Shown: positions 47,928 through 57,279 of the stretch, in pieces | Position numbering within the stretch: the first letter of the stretch is position 1 | Layout: every line of letters begins with the position of its first letter | From: Sphingomicrobium lutaoense | GTDB lineage: Bacteria; Pseudomonadota; Alphaproteobacteria; Sphingomonadales; Sphingomonadaceae | Reading direction: 5' to 3' | Assembly (NCBI RefSeq): GCF_014195685.1 | Contig: NZ_JACICF010000001.1 | Coordinates: 1,373,317 to 1,437,316 of the forward strand | DNA length: 64,000 nt | Made by a program: the position numbers and the translations under genes | The notes under the pieces: model-generated | The model's input: the letters and a program-made list of their open reading frames with translations, nothing else | What the model was told of the DNA's origin: nothing | Database searches by the model: none

Positions 47928-47955
47928 TTGCAACTCATTCGCATTAGCCTATATT
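47928..47955 (+). promoter_or_regulatory. Promoter with Fur-like box before the bfd-like gene
   Basis: TTGCAA (47928-47933), 16 bases and TATATT (47950-47955) form a sigma70-type promoter. The inverted repeat TGCAACT-C-ATTCGCA (47929-47943) overlaps the -35 and matches the 7-1-7 form of iron boxes at many positions. Transcription would start about at the ATG (47963), so the mRNA may be leaderless. Iron repression is inferred. Confidence 0.55.
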
Positions 47956-47962
47956 GGCTCGC

Positions 47963-48157
47963 ATGATTATTTGCAGCTGCAACGTGATTCGCGAACGGGA
48001 CATCCGTGACGCCGCGCGCAAGGGGCACCCCTGCGCCGTGAGCGCCTATCGCTCGATGGGCTGCGAATTCCAGTGCGGCGGCTGCGAGGATCATGCCGAT
48101 CATATCATCGCCGAGGAAAAGGCGCTCGGCGTCGCCGCGAACAAGACCGCGGCCTGA
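47963..48157 (+). CDS. bfd: Bacterioferritin-associated ferredoxin-like [2Fe-2S] protein
   Basis: The 64-residue protein has the Bfd cysteine pattern: CSC at positions 4-6 and CGGC in the later half (EFQCGGCEDHAD). These bind a [2Fe-2S] cluster. In Pseudomonas and E. coli, Bfd reduces bacterioferritin to release stored iron. The ATG at 47963 is preferred because it is nearest to the predicted start of transcription. A bacterioferritin gene follows 118 bases later, which supports the function. Confidence 0.92.
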   Translation: MIICSCNVIRERDIRDAARKGHPCAVSAYRSMGCEFQCGGCEDHADHIIAEEKALGVAANKTAA

Positions 48158-48171
48158 TCCGTCTCCGCGGC

Positions 48172-48186
48172 TGATAATCAGTCGCA
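48172..48186. promoter_or_regulatory. Possible iron box between bfd and bfr
   Basis: TGATAAT-C-AGTCGCA has the 7-1-7 layout of Fur-like boxes, and its left half is identical to the classical half-site. It lies about 90 bases before the bfr start. The right half is degenerate, so this is weak. Confidence 0.35.
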
Positions 48187-48226
48187 ATCGCAACTTTTTC
48201 CCGATTTTCCGCCACTTTTTCGCTTT

Positions 48227-48253
48227 GCATTAAGCGCCGCGAAGGCTTAATGC
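48227..48253. repeat. Perfect 9-9-9 inverted repeat in the bfr leader
   Basis: GCATTAAGC (48227-48235) and GCTTAATGC (48245-48253) are perfect inverted copies around a 9-base spacer. The repeat ends 22 bases before the bfr ATG. It could be an operator or an mRNA hairpin controlling translation. Confidence 0.5.
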
Positions 48254-48275
48254 TGCGTGCGAAAGGGGTCCGAAC

Positions 48276-48755
48276 ATGAAGGGCGATGGCAAGGTAATCG
48301 AACTGCTCAACGAGACGCTCAAGAACGAGCTGACGGCGGTCAACCAATATTGGCTCCACTACCGCTTGCTCGACGACTGGGGCGTCACTCGCCTCGCCGA
48401 GCATGAGCGCGAGGAATCGATTGAGGAAATGAAGCATGCCGACGAACTGGCAAAGCGCATCCTCTATCTCGGCGGGCTTCCCAATTTCCAGGCACTCGGC
48501 CAGCTGCGCATCGGCGAAAGCGTCGAGGAAATCCTGAAAGCCGACCTCGAGGTCGAACGCGAAGCGATCGAACAGCTCAAGGGCGCGATCCGCCATTGCG
48601 AAAATGTCCAGGACTATGTCAGCCGCGACCTTTTCGTCTCGATCCTCTCGGCCGAGGAAGACCATGTCGACGAGATCGAGACGCAGTTCGACATGATCCG
48701 CCAGATGGGCCTCGAAAACTATATCCAGCTCCAGTCCAAGCCCGCCGACGGCTGA
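48276..48755 (+). CDS. bfr: Bacterioferritin
   Basis: Bacterioferritin stores iron as a ferric mineral inside a 24-subunit haem-containing shell. The 159 residues keep all ferroxidase ligands: Glu18, Glu51, His54, Glu94, Glu127 and His130. The haem-binding Met52 and Tyr25 are also present. The ATG at 48276 has a GAAAGGGG site. It follows the bfd-like gene on the same strand and has its own leader with an inverted repeat. Confidence 0.97.
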   Translation: MKGDGKVIELLNETLKNELTAVNQYWLHYRLLDDWGVTRLAEHEREESIEEMKHADELAKRILYLGGLPNFQALGQLRIGESVEEILKADLEVEREAIEQLKGAIRHCENVQDYVSRDLFVSILSAEEDHVDEIETQFDMIRQMGLENYIQLQSKPADG

Positions 48756-48796
48756 GCGGGCTGGACGGCGGCGCGTCGGCTTGTAAAAGCGGGGGC

Positions 48797-49471
48797 ATGC
48801 AAGACGTGCCCTCGATCCCCTACACCAACCTGCCCGACCTCAGCGACAGCGAGCGCATCGCCCGGGCGCGTTCCTTCTATCTCGACATGGCATCGCGCCG
48901 CTCGTGCCGGATGTTCTCGGACAAGCCCGTTCCGCGCGAAGTGATCGAACAGGCGATCCTCGCCGCAGGCACCGCCCCCAACGGCGCCAACCACCAGCCC
49001 TGGCATTTCGCGGTGATTTCGGACGCCGACATGAAGCACCGCATCCGCGAAGCCGCCGAGGTCGAGGAAAAGGCCTTCTACGCGGGCAAGGCGGGGCAGG
49101 AATGGCTCGAAGCGCTCGCCCCCATCGGCACCGACGAGGACAAATCCTATCTCGACATCGCGCCCTGGCACATCGTGGTCTTCGGCCAACGGAAGGGCGG
49201 GATCGAACCCGGCGAGAAGAAGCAGAATTATTATGTCACCGAAAGCTGCGGCATCGCTTGCGGCCTGCTTCTCGCCAGCCTCCACAAGGCGGGCCTTGCC
49301 ACTCTCACCCACACGCCTTCGCCGATGGGCTTCCTGCGCGAGATCTGCAATCGCCCCGGCGATGAAAAGCCGATGATGATCATCGTCGCCGGCCATCCTG
49401 CCGAAGACGCGACCGTCCCGGTCCACGCCACCAAAAAGAAACCCCTCGAACAGATCAGCAGCTGGTTCTGA
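48797..49471 (+). CDS. Nitroreductase-family flavoprotein
   Basis: The 224 residues have the FMN-binding start of the family, ASRRSCRMFSDKPVPREVIEQA in part near 33, and APNGANHQPWHFAVI near 64. GLATLTHTPSPM near 170 resembles the BluB/iodotyrosine-deiodinase branch. Members reduce nitro, quinone or halogenated compounds; the substrate is not evident. The ATG at 48797 follows GGGGG closely. The longer frame upstream is a shadow of bfr. Confidence 0.88.
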   Translation: MQDVPSIPYTNLPDLSDSERIARARSFYLDMASRRSCRMFSDKPVPREVIEQAILAAGTAPNGANHQPWHFAVISDADMKHRIREAAEVEEKAFYAGKAGQEWLEALAPIGTDEDKSYLDIAPWHIVVFGQRKGGIEPGEKKQNYYVTESCGIACGLLLASLHKAGLATLTHTPSPMGFLREICNRPGDEKPMMIIVAGHPAEDATVPVHATKKKPLEQISSWF

Positions 49472-49537
49472 GGCCATCGCGCTTATTGGCGCGATCGGCT
49501 ATGCATGGATCTTCGGACGCTTGAACCGGGGGGAAAT

Positions 49538-50803
49538 ATGGCGACGACCACGCGCACGCGCATCCTGACGCTCGACATCATTCGCGGGGTCGCGGTGATG
49601 GGCATCCTGGCAATGAACATCTACGCCTTCGCCGGTCCCGGCGCGATGTATTTCAATCCCGCGGCCTATGGGGGCGACAGCGGCATCGACTGGCTCGTCT
49701 GGGCGTTCAACTTCGTCCTTGTCGACAGCAAGATGCGCGGGCTCTTCTCGATCCTGTTCGGCGCTTCGACACTGCTTGTCATCGAACGGGCGATGGCGAA
49801 AAGCGACCGCCCGGCGGTGCGCCACTATGCCCGGATGATCTGGCTCCTTGCCTTCGGGCTGGTGCATTTCTGGTTCATCTGGTGGGGCGACATCCTCGCC
49901 ATCTACGCCATCGCGGGCCTCTTCCTTTTCTTCTGGCGCAACTGCAGCGTGAAAGTGCTGCGCATCTGGGCGATCGTGATGCTCACCCTGGGCTTCCTCT
50001 TCGTCGGTTCGCAGAATCTCGCTTTCCGGATGGCCGACAATCCCGACCTCACCGCCGAGCAGCGTAAATCCTTGGACCAGGCGCTGACGCAGACCGAGGG
50101 GTTTTTCGGCGCCAACACGCCCGAATCCGAGGCCAAGGTCCGCGAACATCTCGAGCTTCATCGGGGCAGCTACGAAGAGATCGTCGACAAGCGGTTCGTC
50201 GAATGGCGCTTCAAGCCCTTCACCAACGCCCTTTTCCTCCTTCCCGAAACGCTCGGGCTGATGCTGGTCGGCATGGCGCTGTTCAAATCGGGCTTCCTCA
50301 CCGGCGAGTGGCCAAGGGAGCGCTATCGCAAATGGGCGATCACCCTTTTCGCCATCGGCGTGCCCGCCAATCTCGCTCTGCTCGTCTGGCAGGTGCAAAG
50401 CGATTATGACGCGATCGTCGTGCTCAACAGCACGCTGGTCCTTTCGATGCCCTTCGACGTGTTGATGGCGATCGGCTGGGCGGCGCTTGTCACCTGGCTC
50501 GCCAAGGGCGCGCTTGAAGGCCCGCTCGCCACCCGCATCGGCGCTGCGGGGCGAATGGCCTTCACCAATTATCTGATGACCTCGATCGTGATGACCACGA
50601 TCTTCTACGGCTACGGCCTCGGCCTTTATGGCGAGGTCGGCCGCGCGGGGCTCTACCTGTTCGTCATCGGGATGTGGGCGCTGATGCTGCTCTGGTCCAA
50701 ACCCTGGCTCGACCGCTTCCGCTACGGCCCCTTCGAATGGCTGTGGCGCAGCCTCTCGCGCTTCTCGCTCCAGCCCATGGGCCGGGCGAGCGCGGCCGCC
50801 TAG
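49538..50803 (+). CDS. DUF418-domain membrane protein
   Basis: The 421 residues begin RILTLDIIRGVAVMGILAMNI, the start typical of DUF418/YeiB-like proteins, and contain about ten membrane helices. The GRMAFTNYLMTSIV block near 346 is the DUF418 core. These proteins are thought to be membrane transporters or acyltransferase relatives; the role is unknown. The ATG at 49538 has a GGGGGGA site and is preferred over one 11 codons earlier. It converges on the HPt gene and the stops share the bases CTAG. Confidence 0.88.
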   Translation: MATTTRTRILTLDIIRGVAVMGILAMNIYAFAGPGAMYFNPAAYGGDSGIDWLVWAFNFVLVDSKMRGLFSILFGASTLLVIERAMAKSDRPAVRHYARMIWLLAFGLVHFWFIWWGDILAIYAIAGLFLFFWRNCSVKVLRIWAIVMLTLGFLFVGSQNLAFRMADNPDLTAEQRKSLDQALTQTEGFFGANTPESEAKVREHLELHRGSYEEIVDKRFVEWRFKPFTNALFLLPETLGLMLVGMALFKSGFLTGEWPRERYRKWAITLFAIGVPANLALLVWQVQSDYDAIVVLNSTLVLSMPFDVLMAIGWAALVTWLAKGALEGPLATRIGAAGRMAFTNYLMTSIVMTTIFYGYGLGLYGEVGRAGLYLFVIGMWALMLLWSKPWLDRFRYGPFEWLWRSLSRFSLQPMGRASAAA

Positions 50804-51231
50804 CCCGAGCGACCGAAAACAGTGTTGGCGGCCTTCTGCCCGAAGGTCGGCCGGTCGCGCCGCTTGAGCGGGCTGATCCGCTCGTCAAATGCCGCCACGG
50901 TCTGTCCGAACAATTGCTCGAGCTTGACCACGTCGGGCACCAATTCGTCGGGATAGCGTCCTTCCTCGACGGCCTGGCGGGCGGTCATCTCGATCTTCTC
51001 GGCGACATCGGCCAGCGGCTCGGCACCGAACTGGCGGCTTTCTCCCTTGAGGGTGTGCGAGGGAATGATGAGCTTGACGGGGTCCTGCGCGTGCATCGCC
51101 GCCTTGATATTGGCGACCGCCGTGGCTCCATCTTCCCGGAAATAGCCGAGAATCCGGATGAAGCCCGGCCCCAACTCGGCCCGCGCCTTCTCGAAATAAC
51201 GCCAGTCGATAATCTCGACGCCTTGCTGCAT
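50800..51231 (-). CDS. Histidine phosphotransfer (HPt) domain protein
   Basis: The 143 residues contain the HPt signature IPSHTLKGESRQFGA with the phosphoacceptor His59, inside a four-helix bundle (about 15-110). There are no kinase or receiver domains. Such stand-alone HPt proteins relay phosphate between a hybrid kinase and a response regulator. No partner is adjacent, and the cell-cycle protein ChpT is unrelated in size. The ATG at 51231 has a GGAGAGG site. Confidence 0.88.
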   Translation of the reverse strand: MQQGVEIIDWRYFEKARAELGPGFIRILGYFREDGATAVANIKAAMHAQDPVKLIIPSHTLKGESRQFGAEPLADVAEKIEMTARQAVEEGRYPDELVPDVVKLEQLFGQTVAAFDERISPLKRRDRPTFGQKAANTVFGRSG

Positions 51232-51355
51232 CACCCTCTCCGTTACCCGCGCGGCCCCACATCGCCCGGGCAATGATCATGCCCGACAGCTACGCCCCGC
51301 AGGTAAATTTTAGGTTGACGCTTCGCCGCTGCGGATTGCCGCGCACGCAAGCCGC

Positions 51356-52720
51356 TCAGGCCTTGCGCGCCCGCTTGTGATAAGGGTTCTTCTGCATCCG
51401 GAGGTTCACCCGGATGGGCACCGGCCCCAGGTCGAGGTCGTCGCGCATCGAATTTTCGAGATAGCGCACATAGCTCGCCGGCAGCATGTCGAGCCGATTG
51501 CCGAAGATGACGAAGGTGGGCGGGCGCGACTTGACCTGCGTGATGTAGCGCAGCTTGATCCGCTGGCCCTTGGGCGCGGGCGGCTGATGCGCCTCGATGG
51601 CATCGTCGAACCAGCGGTTGAGTTCGCCCGTCGGCACCCGCTTCGACCATTGGTCACGCAACGTGAAGGCCGCCTCGATAAGGACGTCGATGCCCTTGCC
51701 GGTCTTGGCCGACACGGTCAGCACGGGCACGCCCTTCACCTGGCTCAACCCGTCGACCAGCGCCGCCTTGATCCCGTTGAACAGGCTCGAGGCATTGTCC
51801 GCCACGTCCCACTTGTTGATCGCGATGATGAGCGCGCGGCCCTCTTCGAGAACCTGGTCGGCGATGCGCAGGTCCTGTGCCTCCAGCCCGCGCGTCGCAT
51901 CGAGCAGAAGCACCACCACCTCGGCCATGTCGATCGACCGCTTGGTGTCGATGGTCGAGAGTTTCTCCAGCTTGTCCTGCACCTTGGCGCGCTTGCGCAG
52001 CCCCGCGGTATCGACCAGCTGGACCTTGCGTCCGCCATGCTCCCAGTCGATCGTGATCGCATCGCGGGTGATCCCCGCCTCGGGGCCGGTGATGAGCCGC
52101 TCCTGCCCCAGCATCTTGTTGATGAGGGTCGACTTGCCCGCATTGGGCCGCCCGACGATGGCAAGCTTGAGCGGTCCGCCCTCTTCTTCCTCGTCCTCGG
52201 CCCCGCCGCTTTCCTCATCCTCGCGCCCAATGAACGGCCGCAGTCCCTCGAACAGGTCGACGATCCCCTCGCCATGCTCGGCCGACAGGCCAAAGGGTTC
52301 ACCAAAGCCCAGCGAAAAGGCCTCGAGCCTCCCCGTTTCCCCCGCCGATCCCTCCGCCTTGTTGGCGGCGACGATCACCGGCGTGTCGATGGCGCGAAGC
52401 CAGCCCGCGACTTCCTCGTCGAGCGGCATCACTCCCGCGCGCCCGTCGATAAGGAACAGCGCGACATCGGCCTCGCGGACGGCCGCTTCGGTCTGCACGC
52501 GCATCCGCCCCGGCAGCGTCTCGGGATCGTCGGTTTCGAACCCCGCGGTATCGATGACCTTGAATTCGGTGCCCAGGAGGATGCCCGTGCCTTCGCGCCG
52601 GTCGCGCGTCACCCCTGGCCGATCATCGACCAGCGCGATCCGCTTACCCACCAGCCGATTGAAAAGGGTGGATTTTCCGACATTGGGTCGACCGACGATT
52701 GCTACGACAGGGAGGGCCAT
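51356..52720 (-). CDS. der: Ribosome biogenesis GTPase Der
   Basis: Der (EngA) is a double-GTPase needed for 50S subunit assembly. The 454 residues have two G domains: GRPNVGKSTLFNRL near 10 with DTAGFE and NKAE, and GRPNAGKSTLINKM near 190 with DTAGLRKRAK and NKWD. A C-terminal KH-like domain follows. It lies 48 bases downstream of bamB in the order yfgM-like, bamB, der, as in gammaproteobacteria. Confidence 0.97.
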   Translation of the reverse strand: MALPVVAIVGRPNVGKSTLFNRLVGKRIALVDDRPGVTRDRREGTGILLGTEFKVIDTAGFETDDPETLPGRMRVQTEAAVREADVALFLIDGRAGVMPLDEEVAGWLRAIDTPVIVAANKAEGSAGETGRLEAFSLGFGEPFGLSAEHGEGIVDLFEGLRPFIGREDEESGGAEDEEEEGGPLKLAIVGRPNAGKSTLINKMLGQERLITGPEAGITRDAITIDWEHGGRKVQLVDTAGLRKRAKVQDKLEKLSTIDTKRSIDMAEVVVLLLDATRGLEAQDLRIADQVLEEGRALIIAINKWDVADNASSLFNGIKAALVDGLSQVKGVPVLTVSAKTGKGIDVLIEAAFTLRDQWSKRVPTGELNRWFDDAIEAHQPPAPKGQRIKLRYITQVKSRPPTFVIFGNRLDMLPASYVRYLENSMRDDLDLGPVPIRVNLRMQKNPYHKRARKA

Positions 52721-52768
52721 GGCAGCGCGCCCTGCCCGCCCCGGCCGCGCCGGTCAAGCATTTAGCGC

Positions 52769-54103
52769 CTATTGATAGGCGATCAGCCGCCCTTCGCCCG
52801 TGACGATGTAGAGCATATTGTCGGCCACCACCGGCTGCAGAGTCACCGACGCACCCACGTCCTGCTGCTGGATGAAGGCGCCGTCATTGGGATTGATGGT
52901 GATGAGCGCGCCGTTCGATCCGGCCACGATCAGCCGGTCCCCGGCCAGCACCGGCCCGACATAATTGATCGGGTCGCGCCGCTTCTTCGCGTTGCGGAAA
53001 GCCGGCAGCTGGTTGATCCAGCGCACCCGTCCGGTCGCCCGCGAAATCGCCATCAGCTGGGCATCGTCATTGACCACGAACACCCATTCACCCGCGACCC
53101 AGGGAGTGGCGATGCCCGCCATGTTGAGTTCCCAGATGCGCTGCCCCGACAGGAGATCGAGCGCGACCATGCGCCCGCCCTGCCCGATGGCAATCACCTG
53201 CCCATTGTCGATCACCGGATCGGCATCGACGTCCGAAATCGAGCTCACCGAGCGCGAAATGCTTGTCCGCGCCAGCGTGTCCGACCAGACGAGCCGGCCG
53301 TTCTCATAACGATAGGCATTGAGTTCGCCCGAGGAGAAACCGGCGACCACGGTGCCGCGCGCGACCGCGGGCGAGGATGCCCCGAACACGCCCGCGACTT
53401 CCAGCGTCGCGGCCTGGTTCCAGCGCGTTTCGCCATTGGCGGCATTGAGCGCGATGATCTGATTGTCCTGGCTGGTGACATAGACGGTGTCGCCCGACAC
53501 CGACGGCGCGCCGCGCAGCGGACCCACCGGCTTGACCTGCCAGACGAGGCTGCCCGAGACGGGGTCGATCGCCCCCACCTGGCCAAGGCCGTTGGTGGCA
53601 TAGATACGCCCGTTGCCGAAGGCGAGGCCGCCGCCATAAAGCGAGGAGGCATTGCCCTGCCCCCCGCCAAAGTTGAGCATCCAGGCCTGCGCGCCGGTCT
53701 TGGCGTCGAAGGCGCGCACCACCGCGCGCGTGTCCATCGTATAGACGCGCCCGCCAACCACGATCGGCGATCCGCCCATGCGGGCTTCGCGCGAATTGCC
53801 TTCGCCGATCGAAGCGCCCCAAGTGTAATTGAGCCCGTCGCCCGTATTGAGCGCGAGATGCCCCATCGACTTGTTGGCATTGCCGCCCGACTGCTCCCAG
53901 CTGGCATTGGCGGTCTGCACCGGCAGGCTCATCGGCATCGCCGCGGTCGCCGGATCGATCCCGATTTCCAGTTCGGCGCCCAGCACCGGCACGCGCTCGC
54001 CGAGCACCGGAGTGCCACGCTGCGCTTTCTTGAAGATGCCGCAGCCCGAAAGGGTGGTCGCGGCAAGGGTCAGGACGATCGCGGTACGAAGGCTCTTCAT
54101 CAT
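52769..54103 (-). CDS. bamB: Outer membrane assembly lipoprotein BamB
   Basis: BamB is a beta-propeller subunit of the BAM complex that inserts outer membrane proteins. The 444 residues begin with a lipoprotein signal (AATTLSGCG, Cys about 21) and have repeated PQQ-like blades such as YTMDTRAVVRAFDAKTGAQAW and VQTANASWEQSGGN. The start at 54103 overlaps the stop of the TPR gene (ATGA). der follows. Confidence 0.95.
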   Translation of the reverse strand: MMKSLRTAIVLTLAATTLSGCGIFKKAQRGTPVLGERVPVLGAELEIGIDPATAAMPMSLPVQTANASWEQSGGNANKSMGHLALNTGDGLNYTWGASIGEGNSREARMGGSPIVVGGRVYTMDTRAVVRAFDAKTGAQAWMLNFGGGQGNASSLYGGGLAFGNGRIYATNGLGQVGAIDPVSGSLVWQVKPVGPLRGAPSVSGDTVYVTSQDNQIIALNAANGETRWNQAATLEVAGVFGASSPAVARGTVVAGFSSGELNAYRYENGRLVWSDTLARTSISRSVSSISDVDADPVIDNGQVIAIGQGGRMVALDLLSGQRIWELNMAGIATPWVAGEWVFVVNDDAQLMAISRATGRVRWINQLPAFRNAKKRRDPINYVGPVLAGDRLIVAGSNGALITINPNDGAFIQQQDVGASVTLQPVVADNMLYIVTGEGRLIAYQ

Positions 54104-54825
54104 TCGGATTCTTCTTCCTGTGCGGGGGCAGCTTCGGCGGAGGATTTCACCGCCGCGGCGGCGGCAAGGCTGCTGGCCATCTGCTCGGCGCGGCTGCGCA
54201 AGGTCTGGGGAACCGCGCTGTCCTGCGCGATGGTTTCGAAAAGCTTGGCCGCTTCGGCGGTTCGACCCGCGCGCTCCATGGCGATCGCGGTCAGCTCGGC
54301 GGCGGTGCCGTAAAAGGGTTCGCCCTGCTGCGCGAGCGGCTGCATGCGGGCGATGACGGTATCGGGGTCGAGATCGTTATACTCCAGCAGCGTCTGGCGG
54401 AGGGTCGCCAGTTCGCGATAGGGCGCGGGCAGGTCTTCGTCGCCCGCCACCGCGGCATAGCTCTCGATTGCCTTGGCGCGGTCGCCCTGGCGAAGCGCCA
54501 CCGAGGCCCGGGTCATGAGAGCGGTCGCGCGCGCCGCCCCCTCGCTTTCGGCGGCGAGTGCATCGAGCCGCGCCGGCACATCGTCCATGCGGTTGTTCTC
54601 GATGTCGCGCAGGATGAGCGCCATTTCCTCGCCATGCTTGCCCGCGATCTTGTCCTCGCGGTCCTGCCACCACAGGCTGAACGCCACCGCGCCGAGGAAC
54701 AGGATCAGGCCGAAAACGATCCACTTGCCATATTTCCTGGCAAAGTCGGCCATCTGGTCGCGGCGCAGATTCTCATCCACTTCGCGTTCGAAACTGACAG
54801 GAGCGTCATTGGGGGGCAGCGCCAA
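54100..54825 (-). CDS. YfgM-like membrane-anchored TPR protein
   Basis: The 241 residues have one membrane helix at about 35-54 (WIVFGLILFLGAVAFSLWW) and a periplasmic TPR_21-type region with repeated ARATALMTRASVALRQGDRAKAIESYAAVAG-like helices. The tail is Ala/Glu-rich. YfgM of E. coli has the same topology, works with the SecYEG-PpiD chaperone network and precedes bamB-der. The gene order here supports that identity, though sequence similarity is only modest. Confidence 0.85.
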   Translation of the reverse strand: MALPPNDAPVSFEREVDENLRRDQMADFARKYGKWIVFGLILFLGAVAFSLWWQDREDKIAGKHGEEMALILRDIENNRMDDVPARLDALAAESEGAARATALMTRASVALRQGDRAKAIESYAAVAGDEDLPAPYRELATLRQTLLEYNDLDPDTVIARMQPLAQQGEPFYGTAAELTAIAMERAGRTAEAAKLFETIAQDSAVPQTLRSRAEQMASSLAAAAAVKSSAEAAPAQEEESE

Positions 54826-54980
54826 TGGGGACCTCTTCGCTGGACGGGGCGGACGTGATTGTGACTCGCTTCTTTCCCACCCCGGGTGAACAGAAGCTGG
54901 CTACCCCCTAGCGCGGCGTTTTGCCAAAGGCAAAGGGGACATGACCCCTCCCCCGCCGCGCCTGGCGCGACGGGCAGGCT

Positions 54981-55847
54981 TCAGCCCTTGGGACGATAGG
55001 TCTGCTCATCGGTGGGAAAGCTGCGGCTGCGCACTTCGGCGGCATAGCGCTCGACCGCATCGCTCATCTCGCCGGCAAGGTCATGATAGCGTTTGACGAA
55101 GCGCGGAACCCGCTCGAACAGCCCCAGCATGTCCTCGGTCACCAGCACCTGCCCGTCGCACTTTGCCGAGGCGCCGATGCCGATCGTCGGGATATCCACG
55201 CTTTCGGTGATCTCGTCGGCAATCTCTTCCATCACGCCTTCGATCACGAGCGCGAAGGCTCCCGCTTCGGCCACCGCACGCGCATCGGCGAGCACCTTGG
55301 CGGCTTCGGCTTCGTCGCGCCCCCGCGCGCGATAGCTGCCGAGGAGGTTGATCGCCTGCGGAGTGAGGCCGACATGACCGATCACCGGAATGCCCCGCGC
55401 GTTGAGGAAATGGATGGTCTCGGCCATCGCTTCCCCGCCCTCGAGCTTGACCGCGCTCGCGCCGGTTTCCTTGAGGATGCGACTGGCATTGCGAAAGGCG
55501 ACTTCCTTCGATTCCTCATAGCTGCCGAAGGGCATGTCCACGGTCACCTGCGCGTGCCAGGATCCGCGCACCACCGCCGCGCCATGGTTGATCATCATCT
55601 CGATGGTGACCGGCACGGTGCTGTCGAGCCCGTAGATCACGTTGCCGAGGCTGTCCCCGACCAGCAGCATGTCGCAATGCGCGTCGAGCAGTTGCGCCTG
55701 CCGCATCGTATAGGCAGTCAGCATCACCAGCGGTTCGGCCTCGGGATCGCCCTTGCGCGCCCGGATCTTGGGCACCGTCATGCGCTTGCCCGGCTTGGGC
55801 GCGGGCGTCGCCCGGCTGGTATCGGTATCGATCGTGATCTTGCTCAT
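54981..55847 (-). CDS. panB: 3-methyl-2-oxobutanoate hydroxymethyltransferase
   Basis: PanB makes ketopantoate from ketoisovalerate and methylene-tetrahydrofolate for pantothenate synthesis. The 288 residues have [15 protein letters not shown] near 42, the Mg-binding [13 protein letters not shown] near 60, [12 protein letters not shown] near 125 and [16 protein letters not shown] near 205. The start at 55847 gives the family length. The 700-residue frame extending upstream is a shadow of other genes. A 155-base gap separates it from the YfgM-like gene. Confidence 0.95.
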   Translation of the reverse strand: MSKITIDTDTSRATPAPKPGKRMTVPKIRARKGDPEAEPLVMLTAYTMRQAQLLDAHCDMLLVGDSLGNVIYGLDSTVPVTIEMMINHGAAVVRGSWHAQVTVDMPFGSYEESKEVAFRNASRILKETGASAVKLEGGEAMAETIHFLNARGIPVIGHVGLTPQAINLLGSYRARGRDEAEAAKVLADARAVAEAGAFALVIEGVMEEIADEITESVDIPTIGIGASAKCDGQVLVTEDMLGLFERVPRFVKRYHDLAGEMSDAVERYAAEVRSRSFPTDEQTYRPKG

Positions 55848-55928
55848 GGCCCAAGCTTCTAGCGGGGGGCGGGCGAGCGCGCTAGGCTGGCGAAAACTGG
55901 GGCCAGATCTGGGGAAGGACCGGCTCGG

Positions 55929-56414
55929 ATGGCAGGCAAGGACAAGGATATCGCGGGCGTCATCGCTCCGCCTCCGCTGATCTACGGCATCCCGCTCGCT
56001 CTGGGGCTGTGGATCCACGCCACCATCGGCGGCATGGACGTTCCCGAAACCATCCTGCCCTGGCTGCCGCGTGCCCTCACTGGCGGCGCGCTGGCGGCGG
56101 CGGGCGCGGTGATCATCGTCCTCGCGCTGCTCCGCTTCGGCCAGGCCAAAACCCCGCCCGAACCCTGGGAGGAGACCACCGCGCTGGTCACCGGCGGCAT
56201 CTACCGGCGAACGCGCAATCCCATGTATCTGGGGATGGCGCTCATCTTCTTCGGCATCACGCTGATCGCCGCCTGCCTCCTCCTCTTGGCGCTGTTCGTG
56301 CTTGCGGTGGTGGTGATCGACCGGGGCGTCATCCGCCGCGAAGAGAGCTATATGGAACGCAAGTTCGGGGACGATTATCGCGCCTACAAGGCCGCGACCA
56401 AGCGCTGGATCTAG
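55929..56414 (+). CDS. Isoprenylcysteine carboxyl methyltransferase-family membrane protein
   Basis: The 161 residues have four membrane helices. The signature of the ICMT/phospholipid methyltransferase fold follows: [15 protein letters not shown] near 91 and a terminal [19 protein letters not shown]. These bind SAM at the membrane. Bacterial substrates are mostly unknown. The ATG at 55929 has GGGGAAGGA upstream. It converges on the LysR gene and their stop codons share CTAG. Confidence 0.85.
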   Translation: MAGKDKDIAGVIAPPPLIYGIPLALGLWIHATIGGMDVPETILPWLPRALTGGALAAAGAVIIVLALLRFGQAKTPPEPWEETTALVTGGIYRRTRNPMYLGMALIFFGITLIAACLLLLALFVLAVVVIDRGVIRREESYMERKFGDDYRAYKAATKRWI

Positions 56415-57244
56415 CGTAGGAAGCGCCCCAGCGACCCGATCAATTCCTCGGCCGCCGGATGCTGGGCCGATCGGCGCCAGCAAGCGAAGATCGGATAGTC
56501 GAAGGGTTCGACCTCCTCCACCCGCCGCAATTCGCCCGAAGCGATCCGCTCGCGCACCAGCCGCGCGGGCATGAAGCCCGCCATCGCCTGTTCGGCCAAC
56601 CAATGCGCCGCCTGCGCGCCGAGATCGAGGACAAGGCCATTGCCGGGCGGCAAGTCGATCATCGCCATCATCTGCCGCCCGATGACTCCGCCCCATTCGA
56701 CCTGCACATAATCCTCGCGCCATCGCGACGGCTCGCCCCCGGTAACGAGGATGAGCTGGTCGTCGACCAGCTTGCGCGCGGCGATCCCGGGCTCGAGCAG
56801 CGGCGCATAGGTCACCGCCAGGTCCATCAGCCCGGCCACTAGGTCGCGCCCCAGCCGCGCCGATGCCCCTGCGGTCACCTCGAACGCCAGCGCGGGATGC
56901 GCGGCCCGCGCCTCGACCAGCCAATGCTGCATCAGGCCCGGCCAAAGCGCGGTCTGCCCGCCAATGACGATACGGTCGGTGAACCGCTCGGCAAGCTGGG
57001 CATCGGCGCGCGCTCCGTCCCATGCATCGACGATCCGCTCGGCGACCGGCAGCAGCCGGTTGCCCGCCACGGTCAACCGGCACCCTCCGCGGTCGCGCTC
57101 GAACAATCGCACCCCCAGCCGCTCCTCGAGCCGCTGCAACCGGTCGGTAACCGTCGAGGCGCTGGCATGGACCACCAACCCCGTCGCACCGAAACTCCCG
57201 GCGCGAGCCGCCGCCACGAAGGTCCGGAGGAAATCGATCTGCAT
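56411..57244 (-). CDS. LysR-family transcriptional regulator
   Basis: The 277 residues have an N-terminal winged HTH (about 1-60; [21 protein letters not shown] in part, followed by [15 protein letters not shown]). An effector-binding domain fills the rest. The ligand is unknown. The gene is divergent from the coiled-coil protein at 57337, with two 17-bp inverted-repeat sites between them at 57249-57265 and 57280-57296. The first site almost abuts its own start codon, so autoregulation is likely. Confidence 0.92.
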   Translation of the reverse strand: MQIDFLRTFVAAARAGSFGATGLVVHASASTVTDRLQRLEERLGVRLFERDRGGCRLTVAGNRLLPVAERIVDAWDGARADAQLAERFTDRIVIGGQTALWPGLMQHWLVEARAAHPALAFEVTAGASARLGRDLVAGLMDLAVTYAPLLEPGIAARKLVDDQLILVTGGEPSRWREDYVQVEWGGVIGRQMMAMIDLPPGNGLVLDLGAQAAHWLAEQAMAGFMPARLVRERIASGELRRVEEVEPFDYPIFACWRRSAQHPAAEELIGSLGRFLR

Positions 57245-57248
57245 GATT

Positions 57249-57265
57249 ATCCGGTTATACCGGAT
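57249..57265. promoter_or_regulatory. 17-bp palindromic site 1 in the lysR intergenic region
   Basis: ATCCGGT-TAT-ACCGGAT is a perfect 7-3-7 inverted repeat, five bases before the LysR start. It is the likely primary binding site of the LysR regulator encoded at 56411-57244. Confidence 0.65.
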
Positions 57266-57279
57266 TTAACCTTCAGACA

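Noticed and set aside
55848-57083. N-terminal extension of panB to about 700 residues
   Set aside because: The extension runs antisense through the methyltransferase gene and in another frame of lysR, and panB homologues start near 55847.
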